Positions 25,231-36,247 of a stretch of 64,000 nucleotides of DNA are shown in pieces; positions within the stretch are counted from its first letter, which is position 1, and each line of letters opens with the position of its first letter. Below the pieces are notes generated by a model that was not told where the DNA came from, did no database searches, and saw only the letters and a list, made by a program, of their open reading frames with translations. The stretch lies in NCBI GenBank assembly GCA_005656395.1, contig SRSI01000071.1, forward strand, positions 372,001 through 436,000, in the 5' to 3' direction. The position numbers and the translations under genes were made by a program. This DNA comes from Strongyloides papillosus (lineage: Eukaryota; Nematoda; Chromadorea; Rhabditida; Strongyloididae).

Positions 25231-26079
25231 ATATGGGAATGTCCCGTTATGGAACTACACAGAAGTATCTTATATCAATTAGAACATAAGTAAAGAATAA
25301 AGAAAATTAGAAAACGCAAAAAAATTATTTTTAATACTGTCTATTCAAAAAAATTTTCTTAATACATTATTCTTACCTATAACAACCTTAAAGATATCTA
25401 TTATTAACTGTTTAAATTTAAAAAAAATTCTACAAATCAGTGTTAAAATGTATAAACTTATTTATTTCGCATGGTTTGTTAGTAAAATAGAGGGCTAGAT
25501 ATATTAAGCAATGATATAGTCAATATGATAAGTTTTTTAGTAATTATAATTTATAAATACAAAATTCGAAGAAAGTTACCTTAATAACAAAAAAATGATT
25601 ATATGAAAAAATGAAAAAAAGTCGACATCTAAATTAGTATACATCGATAAATTGTTCAACAATAAAATTCATTTTAGTTAAATTTTTAAGTAAAATTTAG
25701 ATTTATATAACAACTACTATTTTATTTGCTTTATTAGGGTTTTTTTTAGCTGTTTAACATTAAAATTTTTTTTAAATGGTTTTCAACCTTTGGTCTTTAA
25801 CTTGACCGGTTACTAATGAATTTTTATGAGATTATGCTTTCATACTATTCTAAAGTTAAACTTTTTAAATGATATAGAAACTGTCCTTTCCTATCGATTT
25901 TAAAATAACGCTATTTCTTCTTCAATAAAAACTAAAAAAGCCAAAAAGAGATGTTTTTAAAGATAACTTGGCGAATTAAGGACTTAAATTTTTAAAAGCT
26001 ATTGTTCCTTTCAAGTTAGGAAAAAACACATATTTTAGCTATTTAGTCACAAAAATCGGTTAAATTTGAAAAAATTGTG
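25231..26079. other. Intergenic
   Basis: AT-rich DNA upstream of UGT pseudogene 2, including a possible lost 5' exon. No recognisable gene or repeat. Confidence 0.45.
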
Positions 26080-26548
26080 ACGAAAACAAATATTTTTTCC
26101 TTATAGATTATCATTTTTTAACTGTTAAAAATTTAATTTTGAGTACAAGAATTTCGAAAGAAGATGTTCTCTTTTAATTTTTATAACAGAAGATTAGATA
26201 TAGGCGGGTCGGTAAATTTTTCGACTCAGATTTGGTTGGTTTAGGGTCGCTTTTTAAAATCGACCCGTTAAAGCAGTAACATATAATCCTGTAAAAAACA
26301 TAATTTTATTATAATTAATGAAAATTTTTTATTAATAAAAATATTACAATAATATAAATTATAAATGATTTCTTAAAACTAATAAATTTTTCAAATTCTA
26401 TAAGCTTTTTTAACGAGGTGCTATCCTCGGGTGATAAAATGAAGTACAAATATAAAATAAATCCTTTATTAATCACACCGGTAAGATGACCGGATTTTAT
26501 GTTTTTTCGCGCATTTAGGCGGAAGGAGGAGCATTTTTATAACTTTAG

Positions 26549-26854
26549 GGCGCACCGTAAAAGTAATATTAAAATTTTTTCTATTGTTATTTTTATTAAA
26601 AATTAGATATTATGCTTTTTTAAAAATTTAAAAATTTCAATTTTGAAGGTGTTTTTCACCTCAAAAAATACCCAAAAATGGCACTTTTTGGGACTTTGCA
26701 GAGGCTACCACGAGATTTCAAAAAATATGAGATAGGTCTCATTCGATTCCTAAACTTCTTATCTACAACATATTTTTTTTTCAAAAGAGGTTTTATGGCT
26801 CGGAAAAAAGTTATGAGGCAAAAAGTAAGTTTACCTCAAAAGGTACCAAATTTT
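26549..26854 (+). repeat. Left long inverted-repeat arm
   Basis: This is the inverted partner of 27652-27955 and ends outward in GGCGCACCGTAAAAG. Confidence 0.8.
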
Positions 26855-27651
26855 ACTGTAAAAATGATAAAAAATTAATTGTTAAAGTTATAAAACATAC
26901 TTAAAATTAAAAATATATATTATAAAACTTTTGAAGAATGCAAACAAATAAAAAAAAGCAAACATTAAACATGTAAAAAATGCCAACAGGCTCTTTATTA
27001 AAACAAAGAGATTTTTGACTAAAAATGCTAACAATTGTTAGCTATAAAGGCATAAACAATTAATTTTTCTTAACTATTTGATTTATTTACCTATCTCAAT
27101 ATGCCTGCAAAAAAAATTCGCTTTATTAAGATATAAAACCAGCTGTCTCAATCTAAACATGCTAATGTACAAACAAAAAAAAGAAATGAACTTTCTAAAA
27201 GCCTTAGGATCTTTTATATAAGGTGTAATTATGCACTACTGATGAATTAACAAAATGTTTTGAATATCTATATTGAAAGTTTGAAGAATCTCTACAAGAA
27301 TTCAACTGTTACTAGAGAATTTAATATATTGCTAAAATATTATATATTTGGTTGATCATTTGGTTGAATTTATTGGCGATTATGGGACTTTTTGTTATAT
27401 CAGTGAGCAAGACACTAAAAATTTTTATACTTGGCTTAAGAATTACTCAATTTGTTTTCATTATATAACTTATAATACCACAAAACAATGAAAAAAAAGT
27501 TTTATTTAATGAGAACAACGAATAATTGTCATGACTTTAGAAATTGGTAATATTTTTAAAATTTTTTCATTTTTTTTACTTTTATATACTAATAATTTAA
27601 AATTATGTAAAAATACTAAAAAAAATTATGTTTTTCGAACCTTAATATTAA

Positions 27652-27955
27652 AAATTTGGTACTTTTTGAGGTAAACTTACTTTTTACCTCATAACTTTTT
27701 CCCGAGCCATAAAACCTCCTTTGAAAAAAAAATATGTTGTAGATAAGAAGTTTAGAAATCGAATGAAACCTATCTCATATTTTTGAAATCTCGCGGTAGC
27801 CTCTGCAAAGTCCCAAAAAGTGCCATTTTTGGGTATTTTTTGAGGTGAAAAACACCTTCAAAATTGAAATTTTTAAATTTTTAAAAAAGCATAATATCTA
27901 ATTTTTAATAAAAATAACAATAGAAAAAATTTTAATATTACTTTTACGGTGCGCC
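27652..27955 (-). repeat. Right long inverted-repeat arm
   Basis: This is the inverted partner of 26549-26854. Differences are scattered single bases and changes in A/T run length. Confidence 0.8.
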
Positions 27956-29290
27956 TCGAAGATATGAGATTTAACAAAAACGACGCGGAAAAGCGTCATT
28001 TTTGCAAAATCCCGTTTTTAATACTACGCGTTAGCGGTGTGTAATATAACGTTATAACAATCAAATCTATCTTCAAATATGACATATAGTATAACTTCAT
28101 CTTGGTATTTATACTTTCTTTTTGTAAACGCCTTCTGAGAGCGTTACAATTCTTATTAGTTAGATTAGTTCGTCGACAATTTCTAATATATATAAAAGTG
28201 TTGAACTTACAGATTTTTTGTTAGTTGGCTTTATTATTCTTAATTTTTAATAAAAGACTATATAAATTAGGTGCTGAAAACTTTATTGAAATTCAAAAAT
28301 GGTCAATATTTAGTTCAGAACTAATATTTTTAATATGATAAAGATAATTATTATTCTCACTAACAGATGAATTTTCCAAAGTTGCCAGTGAATAGTATAA
28401 AACCACCCTAAACTTTTTGTAATTTTGCATCGACCCTAAAATTTGGGGTCGACCGGAGTCAGATCCCGTGTCTACAGAAAATGATTAGAAAAGTAAATTT
28501 TTACACGCTTTACGCGATGATTTAAGACTTTCAATTGGAACTATAGTTTAAGAAAAAAATTTTACATTATTGACTTTAAACCAGAGTGAATCTTATAGCT
28601 ATGAGAAATATAAAGGATATACCAAAAGGGACTCAAGTAAGAGTAATCAGAATAAATAGACAACATTCTGTAAAATATATAAACTAAAATTTAATAATTG
28701 TGATATTTTTAAGGATTTTGTTTTGTATTTTAATTAAAGATTTTATATGTTCAAACAACTTCACCAATAAATCTAAAAATTCACTCTAGTACAAATAGAT
28801 TTTTTAAACAATATCTAACATATAGTCTTTTAGTAAGATTAGCAATATAAAAAAATATCCTTCTAATTGTTTTAGGGAATGTTCTCGCTTATTTTTAAAT
28901 ACAACGGTGAAATTATATCAAGAATTTATCTTTCTTAGAATAGAAACATTAATGATAAGTTGTTGTAAAAACCATAACAAAAATAAAATTTTATTACTAA
29001 AACATTTCATTATAATAAATATAACGATTTAAATAACAGTAGAACACAGAATTTATTTTTATTAATAAACCAAGCAGAATAAATTCATCATACAGAAAAA
29101 GAACCAACATGGCATGATAGTATTTTTATACATATGTAAAAAATACATTTTTCTATTTGATATATTTTACTTTGAAGTACATGCAAGCAGTGCAACATCA
29201 TTTCTACATGTCATCATTGATTAGCAAAAAAAATATATAGCAAATATAAAAAAAAATCAATTAATAGTTTAATTTTCATGCTGTTTATTT

Positions 29291-30080
29291 TTAATTTAGC
29301 GTTGCGAATATTTTGAAAATAAGCAAAAAGTTTAAGTATTAAATCATTGGGAATAAATTCAAAAAAATTTGTCGTATTTTTTATAATGAATTCAATTAAT
29401 ATGACATTATAACTAAATATTGAAAGGAAGTGATAATGGTCGTCACAATTTTGTTAATATATAACTTTTTTTTAAAACAAATTGTAATTTGAGTTTATAT
29501 TTTTTCATTTATGATTTTCTAATTATTTTCTAAATAAATTTTAACATCTTGAAAAATGCTACTGAAAAAAACTCAGACTTTAAGAGGAGCAAGATGTCAT
29601 AAAAAATATTGTGCTTGAGAAAGTTATACATGTTTACCTTTTATTTTAGAATAATTCTAAAACTTATTGAAAAAGTTAGAAATTTAAAAATATTAACAAA
29701 GTTAATCATATTTTTTTGTTTAGCAAAATCTTTATTGTAAAACATCTTGTCAAAATAAGAAATTGTGCCTTTCAATTTTATAACGATTATATTTTAGCAA
29801 ATTTAAATATAGATTTTACTTCCGTGTGTAAAATTATTAAAATTTCCCTGTTTTTTGCTTAATTGAACACTAATCAATGATTTATTACGTTCAACCTATT
29901 AGACTAAAAAATATTTGTAAATTCTTTTTGGATCCTTTGTAGTCAAATAAGCATTGATGTTTAAACATAAAATAATAGTTTTACTATCATAAATACAATG
30001 AATTATGCTAATGATCTATTGTTAAATTTATTTTATATTAAAATATTTCCTTATTTCTAGGTTAATTCATTTATTTAAAA
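29291..30080. other. Intergenic
   Basis: AT-rich spacer between the dead and intact secreted-gene copies. The last bases before 30081 contain TTATTTCTAG (AG at 30059-30060), a likely trans-splice acceptor for the intact gene. Confidence 0.5.
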
Positions 30081-30524
30081 ATGGGTTTTGTACAATTTTT
30101 TTTCTTTAACCAAATATTTTTTATAACATTATCATTTTGTAATAGTTACAAATTCAATTGTGAATACAAGAATTTTCGAAAAAAATGCTCTCTTTATATT
30201 TCTATAACAGAACTTGATTATAGAAACAAATTTTTATATTCTTTACCAGAAGAGTTAAGAAAAGGTGTTCAAAATCTTGTTGACGCAGAAAAACCATACA
30301 CTACTAATTTCCTGACTCGAGCTAATGGTTTCCTAAAAATGTATTTAACAAAGAATATTTTAGTAAGATTAGTGATAAAAAAATTAGATTTATAATTATT
30401 TTAGAAAATGTTTGGGCTTATTTTTAATTGGAAAGGTGAAGTGCTATCAAAAATTTATCTTCTCGAGAATAAATACGGTAATCAAAATTTATTATATAAG
30501 ATTATTACTAAAATAAACTTTTAG
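30081..30524 (+). CDS. Small secreted protein, 133 aa, intact copy
   Basis: Exon 1 is 30081-30362 (94 codons) and exon 2 is 30405-30524. The 42-bp intron (GTAAGATTAG..ATTTTAG) keeps phase 0, giving 133 residues and a TAG. Reading through the intron would stop at codon 104. The N-terminus is a strong signal peptide (FFFFNQIFFITLSFCNS). Mature features are NCEYKNFRKKCSLYI, with two nearby cysteines, and a helical-looking segment (LPEELRKGVQNLVDAEKPY). A decayed copy lies at 26.1-29.3 kb. No family recognised. A duplicated, short, secreted protein suits a fast-evolving lineage-specific family. Confidence 0.65.
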
Positions 30525-32726
30525 CACTACGAAATTACAAACGATATAATGATGTTAATAATTGGGGACGCAAACTCCATCCCTATCTGATTAAGCCAAG
30601 AAGGGAGACAAGGTTGATGAGAAGTAGTGCCTTCATAGAATAATTATAATTTTAGAAAAAAGTAAAAAAAAACACTTCTCTATTAAAACATTTTATTCTG
30701 AAGCACATGCTAAAAATGTAACAAAATTTCTAACGCCATTCTTGATTAATAAAAAAATATATTTCAATTATTAAAAAACCAATTAATAGTTTAATTTTCA
30801 AGCTATTTATTGCGAATTAGATGTTAAAAGATATTATTAAATAAACAAAAAGTTTGAATATTAATGTATTAGAAAATAAATTTTAATAGTTATATTTAAA
30901 AAAAATATTTGTAATTTTCATAGTGAAAATACTGTTTCGGTAAGGAAATAGTTGAAATTTCGAGTATGTGTCCCCTTAGTAATTCCAATGAATCTAAGTG
31001 TTTTATTTTTTTTAGCTAATTATGTCATTTTAGTAATAATAAACCATTTTGTGACATTTTTTTGAACTTTTGCAACCTTCGTCTTTTTGCGTATATTTTG
31101 TACATAAATGGTACTTACAGTGATTTATTGCGACATAAAAGCACGTCTGGGGATAGAAATCCCCTCGTCCATTCTAAATTAATCTTTATGATCGTACGGG
31201 AGATGGAAATAGCCATGCCATTGATTAAATTTCAATGAACATTCAAAGATATTTCATGTCAATTTTTACTTATGTTAATGGTGTTATTAATCATGTGCAA
31301 AATAAAAAATAAATTAATTCCGTTAAGTTTTTATCAGTTTTTGTGAGTTTTATAACAAAAAGTTAAATGCTTAAGTTGTTAAGTATAAACGACATATCTT
31401 AAAGCATTGAGAAAAGTTGCCCTTAGATTATTTTTATTTACTTAGTGCTGTGCGAATTCCCAAAGCCGTTCATCCATATCTTTCTTCGTACGACATCTGG
31501 GTGGAATTTTAAAGCCTCACTCTCGTTGAAAAAGATGTTTTGAAGACTTCTTATTCCTGGAAAACCTGACATTTTTGAACAGTAGTTGAAAATTTGTTAA
31601 ACTTTATGAGTAAAACTCTTTTTTTTTCTAAAAACTTTCGCGCTTATTTAACACAAAATTCCATTATTTCAACAAAGATAATAAATTTTTGGTCAAAATT
31701 CAAATATCAACAACCAATTTTTTATGTTTTTTTTCGAAAAATTGCACTAGTTTCAATTATTTTTTGATAAAGTTAGAGCATTGCATCATTTGTAGGCATT
31801 GCTTTTATTAATCACAGCACATAGGGAATAGAAGATACAGACATCCCACGAATTTAACTCATTAACACAATTTCTTAAGTTTATTAAATTGCCAAAAAGT
31901 TATTTGGTAATTCTTTTGCTTATTGGAAATGCAGCGAAATTGCTTTTATCCACTCTTTTGAGACAAAAGAGTTAACATTTAAATACTTTTTTTAATTTAA
32001 AAAAACGCATTCGAAAATATTTAAAAATTTTACATTCATTAAAAATAGTTTATTTTTAGTTTAAATATGTTTTTATTAAATAAAAGCTTATCTTCATAAC
32101 ACTAAAGGCTTTAAACACTAAAATACCCGTGTCATAAACTCAAAAAAAATTTGCCTTTAATTAATGAAAAAACATTTAAAAAAATTTGGAAAAATTTTCG
32201 AAATTTTTAAAACTATCAAAAATTAATTTTTCTTTAAAAATCATTTATTTATGGTCTAATTATACTCTTATGCTATCACGAGTTGTTTTTATTGCTTTGT
32301 ATTTACTTTAAACTACAAAAAATTAGAGGACACTTACTCTAAAAAAATCCAAAAGAATTAATTGCCGTCATGGAAAAAATTGTATTAAACCATTATTTCC
32401 TTAATTCGAAATAAACTTTATAAATTAAATTAGTGTTCATTTTTTTAATGTACCTTTGCTAACAATACGCTAGTTTATGTTTCTCACTTCTAAAAGTAAT
32501 CTGCTCGTTTTTAATTAAAAAAATTCTTTGAAGACTGTTAGTTGTTAATATATATTTTATTCGATGACAAATTAAAGTAAAAAAGAATGAATAATAACTT
32601 ATAAAAGTTGTCTTTAAATACATGACTTATGTCGTCAATATAACAAAGACATATTCGTATAAATGATAATTTTAAAAAAATTGACCCTTCAAAAAATAAA
32701 TTAAACGCTTCAATAATTAGTATCAT
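30525..32726. other. 2.2-kb region of decayed, repeat-like DNA
   Basis: The first 300 bases match the 3' flank of the dead gene copy. A perfect small hairpin (GGGGAT, AGAA, ATCCCC) lies at 31149-31164 in a relatively GC-rich patch. Near 31450-31510 the minus strand could read HPDVVRRKIWMNGFG, like a transposase fossil, but it is too short to assign. Nothing else supported. Confidence 0.4.
31149..31164. repeat. Perfect 6-bp-stem hairpin
   Basis: GGGGAT and ATCCCC are separated by AGAA in a locally GC-rich patch of an otherwise AT-rich spacer. Role unknown. Confidence 0.5.
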
Positions 32727-33609
32727 TAGGTTGATGCAAAAGTTCTATCGTTTTTTTCAATATCACTTTCTATCATAAAAAAAATATGATCACAATTGAC
32801 AACAAATTAAGTCATGAAAATAGATAGATTGTACCACCTCTTACTTTAAAATTTGCATAATAGCAAATTGTTATATTATCCATGCTACATTTTCTTTTGC
32901 TAAACATGAAAGCAGTCAGAAGTCATTTTTAACATTATGTCTTCTAAGAGCTCCAACTAAGACAAATGACAACTGATGCTTCTAAAAATTTATGTGTAGC
33001 ATTAGGGAGAATTGTAGCAAATATTGGGACTATATAAAGATCGTTCTTAAAGATTTAAGACAAAGAAGTGAATCCTGAAGATGGAGCATCCACTTGTATG
33101 GCTTCAGCTTCCAATGAAGATTTTTTGAGATTCTATCAATTCCAAACTACTTTTAATGACCTTCAATGTAAAATGCTATCAAAATTAGACGAGAAATATC
33201 TAAAAAAATTACAAAATTCAGAAAATGATAAAAAAGTTGTTCTTCAGTACGACGACATGTATCATTGAAGACTCGGAAAAATCTGGATGAGAGAAGATAT
33301 GAATTTCTCTTGCACACAACATATTCTCCAGATGTTTCTCTATTTAGTCACTATCTACTCTTATCTCTACATAACTTCTGGGATGGTAGACACTTCTGTA
33401 AAGTTGATGAAGTAATTATTGGTTTTTTTAAACTTTCTTCAAAAAAGTTAAGAAATTTTTCAAATCTGGAATCGATAAGGTAGCTACTAATTTAAGACAA
33501 GTTGTTGATAATGTTCGATAGTATATTACAAATTAAGTAATTTTCATATAAAAATTATAACCTTCTAAAGTTTCGGTTAAAAAAACGACAGAACTTTTGC
33601 ACCAACCTA
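32727..33609. mobile_element. Internally deleted mariner element
   Basis: The ends are TAGGTTGATGCAAAAGTTCT and, on the other strand, TAGGTTGGTGCAAAAGTTCT. Each starts at a TA (32727-32728 and 33608-33609) and runs inward to a T-rich TCGTTTTTTT. These are classical mariner inverted repeats with a TA target duplication. At about 880 bp it is shorter than the usual 1.3 kb, so it is deleted internally. It carries transposase fragments on the plus strand. It is non-autonomous and old: the reading frame is broken. Confidence 0.88.
33068..33540 (+). pseudogene. Mariner transposase remnant
   Basis: One frame gives VVLQYDDMYH, matching the region around the second catalytic Asp. After a frameshift another gives RYEFLLHTTYSPDVS, then LHNFWDGRHFCKVDEVI and a downstream IDKVATNLRQVVDN-like segment. 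These match the order of a mariner transposase C-terminal half. The third catalytic Asp of the D,D34D set, expected shortly after YSPD, reads FSHY and is lost. The N-terminal half, including the HTH domain, is missing. Confidence 0.75.
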
Positions 33610-34960
33610 ATAAATTAGACATGTATTTGGTAATTATGAAAGATGAAGCAAAGTTTCATGTCGTGATTCTTGCAGTTTTTAAAATGTTATTTTCAAAATT
33701 ATTGTGCGTAGTACTTATGTGAAGTAATTTGCAGTTTTACAGAATACTAATTAAAATATGACTATTTTTAAATTTCTAAATTCATTTTAATTATTTTCAA
33801 CTGTTACAATTCTAAAGTTAGTGGATTAAATATCTTTATTTAGTAAAATAACTTACCTAAAGTTAGTGGATTAAATATGCTAACTTTAGGTAGAACAATA
33901 TTTATATAATAAAATTGTCATCCATATTTAAGATGACTCTATCATCAACAAAAACATCCCATTTTGAGAAGTTTTCTAAGGTGATGAAAAGTTTTGCATT
34001 GACTTTTAATAGAAATCAACCAAAAGAATAGCCAGAATTTCAAGATTCAAGTTGCTATTACAAATGTTTTTAAATCATTTATCTACAATAATTCCAATAG
34101 TAGTTTCCTCAACATGTATTTCCAATATGTATCAATGTACTTCACTTATATTTCCCTTATGTATGAACCCATTGAATTTTATGACACGTATTAAGTTTTT
34201 TGAAGACTTCTTTGAAAATGAACTTAATTTTATTCAAAACGTAGCGGTAATATTAGTTAATTTATGAAGTATTATTAAATTAATTGCTCATACATTCCCA
34301 TACAAAACAATGTCTGTATTAAATATATTTACTTAATTTTCAACGATTAAAATATCGAAGAAAATTGATTATTACTTTTTCCACATCATAGTGATAATTC
34401 TAGCTACAGTAAATCATGAATGATTTATTTGAGGCGCGGAATCATCGAAATTAAGATTCATGGGTATAAATAAGAAAGATGAGACAAGATAAGTCATTAT
34501 TTCACATTTTGCTAACCAAATTTACTAACAAGTCTGTAGGAGAAAGGTTCAATAAAGTCTTTAAAGGCTTTTTTATGCTATACTTTTTATAATCTAATAG
34601 TTAAAGTTGAATAAAAGTTTTAAGAAAGCTCTATTTTCGTGAAAATTCACCGATAAATTTATTGGGGTGTTAATCTTTAAGTTGGGGAATATAGTCTAGT
34701 TAACATTGAAATTAACTCTACTATCATTAAATATGGAAAACGAGTCATAGTAGTCTTTATTAATAATGTATTAAAACTTTCATTACTTTTTTATAAAAAT
34801 TTGCAGTAATATAAATTAATACTTTTCTAATCACTATTTTGTATTAAAAATCTTCATCTGTAATAAATTTTAACATCTTAAAATATGTGTAGAAAGCATA
34901 TAGAAATTTATGAAACGCATGATATCAAAAAAAATATCATGTTTGAAGAACGTTACACTA
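33610..34960. other. Spacer between two mobile elements
   Basis: AT-rich. A 22-bp direct repeat (positions 33812-33833 and 33857-33878) is followed by an inverted half-copy (CTAACTTTAGGTA). The frame at 34052-34267 has no supporting features. Confidence 0.45.
33812..33878. repeat. Tandem pair of a 22-bp unit
   Basis: Two identical 22-bp copies begin CTAAAGTTAGTGG at 33812 and 33857. The inverted sequence CTAACTTTAG directly follows the second copy. This could be a small hairpin or a transposon scar. Confidence 0.65.
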
Positions 34961-35910
34961 CACACAGAAACAAAAAGGACACAGGTTTGCATAAAATGTA
35001 GTAAATTTGTCCCACCAAATAAAATTCAAATTTTTTTTATTTGCGAATAATTTTATCACAATTATTTTGTACATGGAAAATTAAAACAATAGTTAGGCAA
35101 TTATTAAAATAAGTTTCTATTTTTCTAATATACTATTTTTATTTTAGAATACAAGTTGTTTTCAACAATCCATTTTAAAATATATGATTAAAATTTAATT
35201 TTATGTAAAATTGCAAAAACTTTTATAAAAAACATTTTTAACATATTACAGTACATTTTTTTAATATTTTTCAATAGTTTAAATTATTATAAATTGTATT
35301 TTATGAAATTTTCACATTTGATACTCTAAATTTTTTTCATAAATGTCTTTTAAAAATCATCTTTAAAAGTCAAACTTATTAAAAGTTATAAAATAATATG
35401 GATTTTTATTTCTAGTAAAAAAATAACTTTTACATATTTTAATTTAAATAAGAACGAATACTAAAATAATGCTTTTTAATTAATAATACTTTGTGTGAGT
35501 AAATAATTACTGCTTTTCTTTATTATTGTTGTAAAATTTTTAAACTTATTGTTGTTAATAGATTGTTTAGAATAATTATCTTTATTAAAACATCAATAAT
35601 TTTACACGAAATTGACTTTTAATAGCATATGTTATAAAATAAAAAAACAAGTTAAGATCTAAATGGGCATAATGTCATAAAAAATATCAAAATTAAAAAA
35701 AGTCACATTATTTTAAAAAGTTAAACATATATATCTTTGTAAAAAAACGGCAAAATATATGCGACAACCCAATATTTTGTGTTGTTTAAAAATTTTTGCT
35801 ATTGCTTGATAATTTTAAAATTTGAATAATATTCAATTTTTTAAAATGGTGGGACATTTTTTTGCATTATAGATAGATTTGTCAAAATTTGTCCTTTTTT
35901 TTTCTGTGTG
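34961..35910. mobile_element. 950-bp TA-flanked inverted-repeat element
   Basis: The left end is CACACAGAAACAAAAAGGAC and the complement of the right end is CACACAGAAAAAAAAAGGAC, each next to a TA dinucleotide (34959-34960 and 35911-35912). The similarity continues imperfectly for about 75 bp inward and includes GTCCCACCA in both arms. No coding frame inside. The TA flanks fit a Tc1/mariner-type or similar MITE; the exact superfamily is not assigned. Confidence 0.72.
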
Positions 35911-36247
35911 TAGATAATACCTACTTTGGAATGAATCTTAGACTTATTGAAATGTTAATTAAAAAAAGTATTTTATGCATAATAAATTCATATAAACTAA
36001 AATTTTACTAAAAAAAATGAAAGTTGACTTATTACAAAAGAAACAAAAAAAAATCTTTAAAGTGGAATATTAATAATTTCCCATGGATAATTGTATTAAT
36101 TGAAATAATAAAATGTTATACAGAAAGCAGCAAGCCAACCACAGCCAAAATCCGTACGCTAAATTTGTTGCGTGATTTCCTTTTTAGATCAAAATAGTAC
36201 ATATAATATTAAATATTTTATTCATTATTCATGTGGTTATAAAACGA
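35911..36247. other. 3' flank of the OTU gene
   Basis: Short AT-rich spacer, nothing else seen. Confidence 0.5.

Larger units (their letters stand above)
26549..27955. mobile_element. 1.4-kb foldback element with about 305-bp inverted repeats
   Basis: The left arm (26549 to about 26854) and the right arm (about 27652 to 27955) are near-identical inverted copies. Both begin GGCGCACCGTAAAAG at the outer end and run inward to ACCAAATTTT. Only a few substitutions are visible, so the insertion is young or the arms are homogenised. The 800-bp centre has no intact frame. No target duplication could be fixed: the left flank is TTTAG and the right flank TCGAA. A 66-codon frame in the left arm is repeat sequence, not a gene. 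Confidence 0.8.
26195..28474. mobile_element. 2.28-kb hAT-like non-autonomous element
   Basis: The element starts TAGATATAGGCGGGTCGG and its other end, read on the minus strand, starts TAGACACGGGATCTGAC. Both ends carry a GGGTCG motif further in. It is flanked by CAGAAGAT (26187-26194) and CAGAAAAT (28475-28482), an 8-bp target duplication with one mismatch, at the exact point where homology to the intact gene copy is broken. An 8-bp duplication is typical of hAT transposons. No transposase frame was found. It contains a second element, the foldback at 26549-27955. Confidence 0.66.
26080..29290 (+). pseudogene. Dead copy of the 30.1-kb secreted-protein gene, split by a transposon
   Basis: Positions 26090-26194 and 28475-29290 align with 30100-30225 and 30225-30830, covering both exons, the small intron (GTAAGATTAG at 28839 matching 30363) and the 3' flank. 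The coding frame is destroyed; for example a TAA occurs in the signal-peptide segment near 26120. The two halves are separated by the 2.28-kb element at 26195-28474. Continuity with the intact copy across the gap shows the insertion came after duplication. Confidence 0.7.

Noticed and set aside
26678..26878. 66-codon frame MALFGTLQRLPRDFKKYEIG..
   Set aside because: It lies wholly in one arm of a long inverted repeat and is mirrored at the other arm, so it is repeat sequence.
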